This document shows, piece by piece, positions 24,603 to 31,277 of a stretch of 31,277 nucleotides of DNA. Both the position numbers and the translations under genes were made by a program. The DNA is taken from NCBI GenBank assembly GCA_002339165.1, contig DDJS01000100.1:21045-52321 (forward strand), given 5' to 3'. The DNA comes from Cellvibrionales bacterium UBA2618. GTDB lineage: Bacteria; Pseudomonadota; Gammaproteobacteria; Pseudomonadales; Porticoccaceae. The notes below the pieces were generated by a model. That model was not told where the DNA came from, ran no database searches, and saw only the letters and a program-made list of their open reading frames with translations. Each line of letters opens with the position of its first letter. The first letter of the stretch is position 1.

Positions 24603-26054
24603 ATGAAATCTACCAAACCCGCTCAACGCACCGTAAAATCGCCCCTTCTGGCCTCTGCGGCGCTGATTGCCGCCGTGATTGCCGCTCCCTGTGGCGCGGA
24701 AAGCCTCCAGGACATCTACGAGATCGCGGTGATCCAAGATCCGGTAATCGCCGCGGCGCGGGCAACCTATCGCGCCGACTCCGAGGCGCGTAATCAGGGC
24801 CGCGCCGGATTGTTGCCGCAAATTTCAGCCAGCGCAAGCTACAGCGACAGCACCAATGAAGTGAGCGATCTTAGTTCATTTTTCGTTCAAGACAACGAGA
24901 CCAAAACCGACTCTAAGAGCTACGCAATTAATTTATCGCAGGCGCTGTTCGACCTGCCGGCCTGGTACAGTTTTCAGCGCGGCAAGGACCTCACCGACAG
25001 CGCCAAGGCGCAGTTTGCTGCCGACCAACAAAACCTGATATTGCGCGTTAGCGAGGCCTACTTCAACGTGCTCCGGGCCTTCGACAACACCGAGACCCGC
25101 GACGCCGAACAGCGCGCCATACAACGCCAGCTAGAGCAAACTCGCGAGCGCTACGAGGTCGGCCTAGTGCCGATCACCGACGTCCACGAGGCCCGCGCAG
25201 TGTTCGACGAGGCGGCGGTCAACAGCCTCGAGAGCCGCGGTGCGCTGCGGATTGCCTTTGAGCAACTGCAGGTGCTCACAGGTCGCCGCCACCAGGTGCT
25301 CGCCGGGCTCGGCGCGCAGTTCACCGCCAGTGCCCCGCAACCCGCCGAGAGTGATGGCTGGGTGGATTTTTCGCTGGACAACAACTTTCGCTTAAAAGTC
25401 GCGATGCTCACCAAACAGGCCGCCGGTAACAAGGCCAAGGCGCAAAAATACCAGCATTTACCCAAGTTGAGCCTGTCCATGGGCTACCAAAAAAGTAATA
25501 GCGAGGGAATTCAAAACGGCGTCAGTGGCGTCGTCTTGCCCGGAGTTCCCCTAACCGCTTCTTCTAGAGATATTGACAGGGATAGCAACGGGTCGTCGGT
25601 GCAATTAAATCTGAGCATGCCGATTTATTCCGGTGGAATCCTGCATTCGCAACGGCGTCAGTCGGCGCATCGCGCCGACTTCGCCCAGCAAAACCTCATC
25701 GCTGCGCGGCGCAATACGATTCAATCAGCGCGCTCGGCCCATCAGAGCGTGATGACTAATGCAGCGCGCGTCGACGCACGCCAGCAATCGATCGTCTCGG
25801 CGCAGAGCGCGCTCAAGGCTACCCAGGCAGGTTATGAAGTTGGCACCCGCAACATCGTCGACGTATTGGTTGCGCAACAAGCGGTCTATCGCGCCCGACG
25901 GAACTTCGCCAATACGCGTTACGATTACATATTGTCGATGATGCGTCTGAAACAGGTCGCCGGGCAACTATCGCCAGACGACATCTACCAGCTCAACGCC
26001 TGGCTGCAACCGGAACTAGTGGTAAAGCGCAGCAGCATCATGGGCAGTTCTTAA
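24603..26054 (+). CDS. tolC: TolC outer-membrane efflux channel
   Basis: Trimeric outer-membrane channel-tunnel that works with RND, MFS and type I secretion systems. The 483-residue precursor has a signal peptide (about 1-32, cut after PCGA) and begins the mature part ESLQDIYEIAVIQDPVIAAARA, the usual first TolC helix. Two similar halves of long alpha-helical segments follow, with AYFNVLRAFD and ERYEVGLVPITDVHEARA in the first and GYEVGTRNIVDVLVAQQAVY in the second, and YSGGILHSQRRQ near the middle. The ATG has AAAGGA upstream. Its stop overlaps the waaA stop on the opposite strand. The RND-type protein at 9.6 kb is a possible but unsupported partner. Confidence 0.95.
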   Translation: MKSTKPAQRTVKSPLLASAALIAAVIAAPCGAESLQDIYEIAVIQDPVIAAARATYRADSEARNQGRAGLLPQISASASYSDSTNEVSDLSSFFVQDNETKTDSKSYAINLSQALFDLPAWYSFQRGKDLTDSAKAQFAADQQNLILRVSEAYFNVLRAFDNTETRDAEQRAIQRQLEQTRERYEVGLVPITDVHEARAVFDEAAVNSLESRGALRIAFEQLQVLTGRRHQVLAGLGAQFTASAPQPAESDGWVDFSLDNNFRLKVAMLTKQAAGNKAKAQKYQHLPKLSLSMGYQKSNSEGIQNGVSGVVLPGVPLTASSRDIDRDSNGSSVQLNLSMPIYSGGILHSQRRQSAHRADFAQQNLIAARRNTIQSARSAHQSVMTNAARVDARQQSIVSAQSALKATQAGYEVGTRNIVDVLVAQQAVYRARRNFANTRYDYILSMMRLKQVAGQLSPDDIYQLNAWLQPELVVKRSSIMGSS

Positions 26055-27358
26055 TCGGCGCTCGACAAGCCGCCAATTTCGAGTCGGTCGAGCGCTTGTA
26101 ATAGGCGCGCCAAGGCCCCCCGATTGGCGGTTGCCACCGCCAGCGCCGCCGTACCCATCGCCTCTCGGCGACGGTTGTCTTGCACCAGCGCAATAACCTC
26201 GGCGGCCAGCGTCTCTTCAGACGCGCAGTACACCATAGCACCAGCCGCTTCGAGCAACCGCGCCACCTCGGCAAAATTGTGTACCTCTGGACCGCAGAGA
26301 ATCGGCCGACCCCAGGCCGCCGGCTCGATCATGTTGTGACCGCCAACGGGCACCAGACTACCGCCGACAAACGCCATGTCGCAGGTGCCGTAGTAGGCCA
26401 TTAACTCGCCCATAGTATCGCCAAGAAGAATATCCACCGACGCCGTCGGCGACTCCGATTGGCTCAACCTATGCAGCCTAAACCCCGCTTGCGTGCAGTC
26501 TGCAGCGACGCTATCGAAACGTTCGGGATGGCGCGGCGTCAACACCAGCAGTAGGTCTGGGATGTGCCGCTTAATCAACGCCAGCGCCCCCAAAACGATG
26601 CTATCTTCGCCTGCGTGGGTACTCGCCACCAGCCATATAGGGCGATCTTTGGGACCGCGCCAGCGGCGTTGTAAATGTTCGGCCCGGACTCTGACCGCAG
26701 TATCAAGTTCGAGATCAAACTTGATATTACCGGTCACTTGCAGCGCCGCCTGACCAACCCCCAGCGCCGAAAAACGCGCCGCATCGGCGTCGGTTTGCGC
26801 TGCAACACAAGACAGTTGCGCCAGCATTGGGCGCACCAACAGCGGCAGCCGTCCATAACCTCGCGCCGACCCCGCCGAAAGTCGCGCATTCGCCAGCACC
26901 ACCGGAATATCCCGCGCTGCGCAGGCGGCAATGGTATTCGGCCAGAGTTCGGTCTCCATAATAATCAGCAGTTGCGGCGCAGTGCGGCGCAAAAATCGAG
27001 CGATCGCGGTGGGGCTATCGTAGGGTGCATAGCTGTGACCAACGGCCGGATCATCACCGGTTGCTGCGCGTATGCGCTGCGATCCGGTAGGCGTCATGCA
27101 CGTGATGAAAATCCGCGCCTGCGGATAGCGCCCGCGCAAAGCAGCAACCAGCGGCATCGCCGCCACGCTCTCGCCCACCGACACCGCGTGCAGCCAGATC
27201 AGCGGTTGCGTCTCGGGTTGCTGGTCGATAAAACCCCAGCGCTCACTCCAGCGCTGGGCATAGGCTGGCGCTCTGAGCGCACGCCACAACAGCTTGAGCG
27301 CAATTAACGGCGTGAAAAGATAAAACAGCACCGTGTAGGCAAGGCGAGCGATAGACAC
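26051..27358 (-). CDS. waaA: 3-deoxy-D-manno-octulosonic acid (Kdo) transferase
   Basis: Inner-membrane-anchored glycosyltransferase that adds Kdo residues to lipid IVA in lipopolysaccharide synthesis. About 435 residues include an N-terminal membrane anchor (about 4-22). The GT30 domain has the catalytic glutamate in HAVSVGESVAAMPL, TPTGSQR, ETELWPN, NARLS, GNIKFD, VASTHAGED and the nucleotide-sugar site GGHNMIEPAAWGRPILCGP. There is no ATG at the expected N-terminus. A GTG at 27356-27358 has GGA 7 nt upstream and is my choice; a TTG one codon earlier is possible but too close to that site. It is convergent with and overlaps tolC by 4 nt. Confidence 0.94.
   Translation of the reverse strand: MSIARLAYTVLFYLFTPLIALKLLWRALRAPAYAQRWSERWGFIDQQPETQPLIWLHAVSVGESVAAMPLVAALRGRYPQARIFITCMTPTGSQRIRAATGDDPAVGHSYAPYDSPTAIARFLRRTAPQLLIIMETELWPNTIAACAARDIPVVLANARLSAGSARGYGRLPLLVRPMLAQLSCVAAQTDADAARFSALGVGQAALQVTGNIKFDLELDTAVRVRAEHLQRRWRGPKDRPIWLVASTHAGEDSIVLGALALIKRHIPDLLLVLTPRHPERFDSVAADCTQAGFRLHRLSQSESPTASVDILLGDTMGELMAYYGTCDMAFVGGSLVPVGGHNMIEPAAWGRPILCGPEVHNFAEVARLLEAAGAMVYCASEETLAAEVIALVQDNRRREAMGTAALAVATANRGALARLLQALDRLEIGGLSSAD
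26058..26095. repeat. Inverted repeat just after the tolC stop
   Basis: GCGCTCGAC (26058-26066) and GTCGAGCGC (26087-26095) are perfect 9-bp complements around a 20-nt loop, starting 3 nt after the tolC stop and lying within the waaA 3' end. No T-tract follows. It could help end or stabilise the tolC transcript. Confidence 0.4.
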
Positions 27359-27509
27359 CAAAAAATCCAGGTTGCGAGCCGATGGCTCCCGATACCTGAC
27401 ATACTACCTCAACGCGAGATATTTGAAATCCATATCTGCCAGCCGCAGCCGGAGATTGGACTCTCTGAATAGCGGTCGGCGGTTGAGGCGAACCAGAAAA
27501 ACGCTAATA

Positions 27510-29741
27510 TCAGCGCACCACATCCATTTCGTCGAGCAAGTTGTCGGCACCATCGACGTACTTCATCACCCAGAGCATGTAACGAGCATCCACCTGAATT
27601 GATCGATTTAAGCTAGGATCATAGTCCCAATCGCCAATAATACTCTCGTAAACGCCATCGAACAGAAGACCCACCAGTTGTGCCTGATCGTTCATTACCG
27701 GTGAACCTGAGTTGCCGCCGGTACTGTCGAGCGTCGCCAAAAAATTGACCGGCACCGATCCAAACCCCTGCGGATCAAAACCGCCAAACTCGCCATTTTC
27801 GATTGCCGCAAGCAATCCACTGGAAGCATCAAACTCGTCATCGCCGTCGATATGCTTGGCCGCGATGCCGGCCAGCGTGGTGAATGGCGTCGCCAATAAG
27901 CCATCCTTGGGCGCGTAACCCTGGACCTTACCAAAACTTACCCGCAATGAACCGTTGGCATCCGCGTAAATCGCCTTGCCGAGGCTCTGGTAAAACGCAA
28001 TCAACGCCTGCATGTAAGCGGGCCTGGCCTCCTGTAGCGCACCGGTCAGCGTATTTTGCTTAGTTTCTTGTGCTAGGTCGTGTTCGAACAGAGCTAAGGC
28101 CAATTGGATAAACGGATCTTCGCTGCGTTCGAAGTCGCCAAAAGGCCGCTCCATCCACGCCAGACGTACCTGCTCGTCAGCCAATTGTGTGGTCGCATGC
28201 ATAGCGCGTATTTGGGTGGCCACGCGGTCGGCATCGAAGTCCTCTGCGATAGCAAAAAAGCCATCGAACGGCACAATTCTCTCCGCCGGATCGAGCCCGA
28301 CGTACTCTGGCATGAAGTGAATCAGTAATTCGGCGTCGACCGACCCATTGTAGCGTCCACTCACCCGTGTCATCGCATCTCGGAACCGCGCCATATCGCG
28401 GGCTTGATAACCCGGTTCTCGCTGGCTATCGGGCAGCGTGCGCTCATGGGCTAAACGCAGCAACCGACGCGCCGATGACAACATCGAATTACGGCCGATA
28501 TAAGCCATCAAAAGATCTCTTTGCCGGTGTTTTTGTTGGCGTGTAATCAGCGCTTGCAGGGTATCGATAGTCGATGAAAACCTTTGGCTTCGACTGCGGT
28601 CAGCGTCGATCCACTGCCGCAGTGAAGCCTCTTGCCGACGTTTTTTGTGCAACATATCACCGCGCTTAGAGCTTTCTATCATCGAACCATAATTTTTTGC
28701 ATAATTTGCCAGCGAGGCGAGGGTGCTCTGATACTTGATCCGCGCCTCGCTATCGGCAGGCGCTGTAACTTCGATGACCCGAATCATCTCCTCGCGATAG
28801 CGCTTTGCGGTCGGGTAACTCCAAGAAAACATCGTCGCAACTTCGTCGGCAATTCGATAGCGGTTGGTTCGACCGGGATAACCCGCAACCATCACAAAAT
28901 CCCCGTTGGCAACCCCTTTTGCCGCAACGCTAAGATGGTTTTTGGGTGCGTAAGGTACGTTGTCCGCGCTGTAGTCCGCGGGTTTGCCATCGCCGTCGAC
29001 GTAGGCGCGGTAAAACGACCAATCACCGGTATGGCGCGGCCACATCCAGTTGTCCGTATCGCCACCAAATCGACCGATACTCGATGCCGGCGCATACGCG
29101 AGGCGAACATCTCTGATCGCTAACTGCTTGATTAAATAGTACTCCAACCCGCCGTGAAAACTGTATATATCACAGCGGTAACCGGTGGGTTTTTCGCATT
29201 CAGACACCAGCGCCTTTTTCTCGGTTTGTATCGCTCGATAGCGTTCCAGTGGGCTCAGGTCGGCTGCCAAATTGGCGGTGATTTGCGCGGTCACACGATC
29301 CAACGACTCGGTCACATAGACTCGAGAACCGGGCGCTGCGCGGAGTTCTCGTCCGAGTGTCTCGGCCAGAAAACCACGTTCCAAAAGGTTATTATCGACC
29401 GTACTGTTGTGTTGAATACTACTGTACGCGCAGTGATGATTGGTGACGATCAGGCCTTTTGGTGAGACAAACGATGCCGTGCAACCACCGAGACTGATCA
29501 CCGCGCTCATCGGAAAATCAGTGAGCTCCGAAATTGCCTCGGCGGGCATCTTTAAGCCCTTGGCCTTTAGCGTGGCGCGCAGTTCCAACAATTGTTGCGG
29601 CCGCCACATGCCCTCGTCGGCGCTGGTTGGCGTCGCCAAAACCAGAAACGTCACAACCACTGACAATGAAGCCAGTGACATGGAAGCGACGGTCTTCTGG
29701 GCGATCGTCGCGCAAACAGAAAAGGGAGTGCAACGTTGCAA
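27510..29741 (-). CDS. S46-family dipeptidyl-peptidase (DPP7-like)
   Basis: Secreted or periplasmic serine exopeptidase that releases N-terminal dipeptides. The TTG at 29739-29741 has AAGGAG exactly 7 nt upstream, better than the in-frame TTG at 29789 or the ATG at 29783; an ATG at 29681 is an alternative. From this start there are 743 residues with a long signal peptide (1-41, cut after TPTSA) and mature start DEGMWRPQQL. The chymotrypsin-like triad is visible: histidine in VTNHHCAYSSIQ (near 103), aspartate in GGDTDNWMWPRHTGDW, serine in GGNSGSP (near 678). Eighteen residues after that serine stands glycine (FDG), the residue that in DPP7 (rather than Arg in DPP11) goes with hydrophobic P1 preference. 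The gap to waaA is about 150 bp. Confidence 0.93.
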   Translation of the reverse strand: MQRCTPFSVCATIAQKTVASMSLASLSVVVTFLVLATPTSADEGMWRPQQLLELRATLKAKGLKMPAEAISELTDFPMSAVISLGGCTASFVSPKGLIVTNHHCAYSSIQHNSTVDNNLLERGFLAETLGRELRAAPGSRVYVTESLDRVTAQITANLAADLSPLERYRAIQTEKKALVSECEKPTGYRCDIYSFHGGLEYYLIKQLAIRDVRLAYAPASSIGRFGGDTDNWMWPRHTGDWSFYRAYVDGDGKPADYSADNVPYAPKNHLSVAAKGVANGDFVMVAGYPGRTNRYRIADEVATMFSWSYPTAKRYREEMIRVIEVTAPADSEARIKYQSTLASLANYAKNYGSMIESSKRGDMLHKKRRQEASLRQWIDADRSRSQRFSSTIDTLQALITRQQKHRQRDLLMAYIGRNSMLSSARRLLRLAHERTLPDSQREPGYQARDMARFRDAMTRVSGRYNGSVDAELLIHFMPEYVGLDPAERIVPFDGFFAIAEDFDADRVATQIRAMHATTQLADEQVRLAWMERPFGDFERSEDPFIQLALALFEHDLAQETKQNTLTGALQEARPAYMQALIAFYQSLGKAIYADANGSLRVSFGKVQGYAPKDGLLATPFTTLAGIAAKHIDGDDEFDASSGLLAAIENGEFGGFDPQGFGSVPVNFLATLDSTGGNSGSPVMNDQAQLVGLLFDGVYESIIGDWDYDPSLNRSIQVDARYMLWVMKYVDGADNLLDEMDVVR

Positions 29742-29868
29742 GCACCTGCTCCTTATTAAACCGCCACTGGTGTGGCATTTCATCGACAATCATGGCCCTA
29801 GATGTTCGCCGCGTTAAGGCGACAACGGCCTACGCCAACCACCGCAAGCCAATGTCGCAACAGATGTG

Positions 29869-30795
29869 CTAACCGACCGGTTGCAACCATTTGGCATAGG
29901 CTTGCGTACCCCCGTGAACCAGATCGATGTACGCCGCCTGTAACTTTTCGGCTATCGGCCCACGCTGGCCATTGCCGACAACTCGCCCATCGTACTCTCG
30001 AATCGGCATCACCTCAGCGGCAGTGCCGGTGAAAAAAGCCTCGTCACAAATGTACACCTCGTCCCGCGTAATACGCTTTTCTCGCACCTCGATACCGTTA
30101 TCGGCGGCCAGTCTAAATACCGTGTTGCGCGTGATACCGTCCAGACAGGAGGTCAAATCTGGCGTATAGATAACGCCGTCGCGCACCATGAAAAAATTCT
30201 CCGCGCTGCCCTCTGCGACAAATCCCTCGGTGTCCATCAGCATCGCCTCGTCACAACCGGAGTCTAGCGCCTCGCGCAATGCCAACATAGAATTCAAATA
30301 ATTTCCGCTGGCCTTGGCTTTGCACATGGTGCTGTTGACGTGATAGCGGGTGTACGATGAGGTGCGCACTTTAAGACCTGCGGTCATCGCCTCTGGGGCC
30401 AGATAAGACGGCCATTCCCAAGCGGCAATACCCACGTGCACCTGAAGGTTTTCGGCGCGCAAGCCCATGCCCTCGGCCCCGTAGTAAACTAATGGGCGTA
30501 TATACGCCTCTTTGAGGTTGTTGGCGCGCACCACTTGGCAGTGAGCATCGCTAATCTGTTGTTCGGTAAAAGGTATGCTCATATGCATGATTTTAGCCGA
30601 GTTGAACAACCGCCGCGTGTGTTCTGCGAGGCGAAAGATACAGGTACCCCGAGCGTCACCATGGTAAGCGCGCACACCTTCGAAAACACCGCTACCATAG
30701 TGCAAGGTGTGAGTGAGCAGATGCACCTTGGCATCGCGCCAATCAACCAACTCACCATCCATCCAAATGTAACCATCGCGGTCCGAAAATGACAT
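29869..30795 (-). CDS. ilvE: Branched-chain amino acid aminotransferase
   Basis: PLP-dependent class IV aminotransferase for the last step of Val, Ile and Leu synthesis and the first of their breakdown. The 308 residues show LTHTLHYGSGVFEGVRAY (27-44), the PLP lysine K161 in KAKASGNYLNS, EGSAENFF, SCLDGITRNTV and the phosphate-binding FFTGTAAEV. The ATG at 30793-30795 has AGGGG about 9 nt upstream. In pseudomonads ilvE sits next to glnE and LPS core genes; here an LPS gene (waaA) is two genes downstream and no glnE is visible in the 330 bp upstream. Confidence 0.95.
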   Translation of the reverse strand: MSFSDRDGYIWMDGELVDWRDAKVHLLTHTLHYGSGVFEGVRAYHGDARGTCIFRLAEHTRRLFNSAKIMHMSIPFTEQQISDAHCQVVRANNLKEAYIRPLVYYGAEGMGLRAENLQVHVGIAAWEWPSYLAPEAMTAGLKVRTSSYTRYHVNSTMCKAKASGNYLNSMLALREALDSGCDEAMLMDTEGFVAEGSAENFFMVRDGVIYTPDLTSCLDGITRNTVFRLAADNGIEVREKRITRDEVYICDEAFFTGTAAEVMPIREYDGRVVGNGQRGPIAEKLQAAYIDLVHGGTQAYAKWLQPVG

Positions 30796-31126
30796 CGTTT
30801 ACTACCCCTTTTAATTGTTGCACGTCGATCAGTTGATCCCACGAATTTAAATTATGTTGGTTACAATGCGCCCGACGCGACGGTCTGTCTAGCGCAACCA
30901 TGCGCGCTTCACGCTGGCCGACAATTTGCGCAGCAATCAAGTTCTATCCGCGGTCAACGGCGGCAACTAAAAGGCCACCAACAGGACTGCGAGCCAAGCT
31001 TGAAAGCGATTTAATTTAATCATATTTTGACTATTGGCGATAGCGCCAAGGCCACGCACAGCGGGATTTTTCGGGTTAATTAGACGGCGATAAGAGCCAC
31101 ATCGATGGGCATCAAATCAGAAAAAT
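30796..31126. other. Upstream region of ilvE without a recognised gene
   Basis: About 330 bp with no ORF I can support. An AT-rich patch near 31007-31030 could hold an ilvE promoter, but no clear -35/-10 pair or leader-peptide attenuator with branched-chain codons is seen. Confidence 0.6.
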
Positions 31127-31277
31127 TCAGCGCTTGAAAAATGCCTCAGCCGCGCGGCTATCGCGTCCACCAAAGGCACAGGGACGAGTGCCGAACAACG
31201 TGGCATAGCGGCGGCGCTGACCTCCTTTGACTCTAGCTCCATCGTACTGTGAAGTCGACTCTAAAACGCATATCCTA
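31127..31277 (-). CDS. Possible partial CDS at the right edge
   Basis: A minus-strand frame is open from the window edge to a TGA at 31127-31129, about 49 codons, ending GRDSRAAEAFFKR. The product tail is rich in Arg, Ala and Gly, and I do not recognise it. A frame of this length is not rare by chance, so it is only a candidate C-terminus of a gene that continues outside. Confidence 0.3.
   Translation of the reverse strand, partial: RICVLESTSQYDGARVKGGQRRRYATLFGTRPCAFGGRDSRAAEAFFKR

Noticed and set aside
6825..27007. HIP1-like octamers as a sign of cyanobacterial origin
   Set aside because: Gene content and order are clearly gammaproteobacterial, and five copies in 31 kb is far below cyanobacterial density.
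26675..27307. 210-codon plus-strand ORF
   Set aside because: Antisense shadow of waaA, Arg/His/Gln-rich, with no ribosome site or family resemblance.
1..31277. Mobile elements, CRISPR arrays, tRNA/rRNA genes, toxin-antitoxin or defence genes
   Set aside because: No transposase, spaced repeats, clover-leaf sequence or related protein was seen; nearly all the sequence is taken by recognised housekeeping genes.

Overview
The window is an ordinary-looking chromosomal segment of a gammaproteobacterium, probably a free-living, likely marine lineage. This rests on conserved gene order: ntrC-ntrB-glnA divergent from typA, gpmI-envC-ctpA, and tolC divergent from nudF-yqiB-yqiA-parE-parC, all familiar from Gammaproteobacteria. 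A eukaryotic-type glutamine synthetase (GSII), a pyrophosphate-dependent phosphofructokinase and an S46 dipeptidyl-peptidase set it apart from enteric bacteria. I see no insertion sequence, prophage, CRISPR array, rRNA or tRNA.

Layout. 1-3.5 kb: nitrogen control block on the minus strand (ntrC cut by the left edge, ntrB, a terminator, a GSII gene). It carries two well-formed sigma-54 promoters, each with NtrC-type palindromes about 120 bp upstream of the predicted start. 3.6-9.5 kb: typA(+), tag(-), dtd(+), mpl(-), then a PPi-type phosphofructokinase (+). 9.6-14.1 kb: an RND/MMPL-family membrane protein with an unusual Asp-rich insert, followed 6 nt later by the ABC-F ATPase uup. 14.2-18.3 kb: gpmI, envC, ctpA (phosphoglycerate mutase, amidase activator, C-terminal processing protease). 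18.3-24.4 kb, minus strand: nudF, yqiB (DUF1249), yqiA, parE, parC, with cpdA absent from the position it holds in E. coli and a small 62-codon ORF there instead. 24.6-31.3 kb: tolC(+), then waaA, an S46 peptidase and ilvE on the minus strand, and a possible partial gene at the right edge.

How it fits together. The nitrogen block assimilates ammonium and is controlled by the NtrB/NtrC pair encoded beside it. Because GSII enzymes lack the adenylylation control of GSI, transcription may carry most of the control. Many other genes serve the envelope and cell division (mpl, envC, ctpA, tolC, waaA, the RND protein) or DNA topology and repair (parCE, tag, uup).

No wholly new system is evident. The points most worth attention are the GSII gene in the ancestral glnA slot with matched sigma-54/NtrC control regions, the missing cpdA, the four convergent gene pairs with no intergenic space, and the acidic insert in the RND protein.
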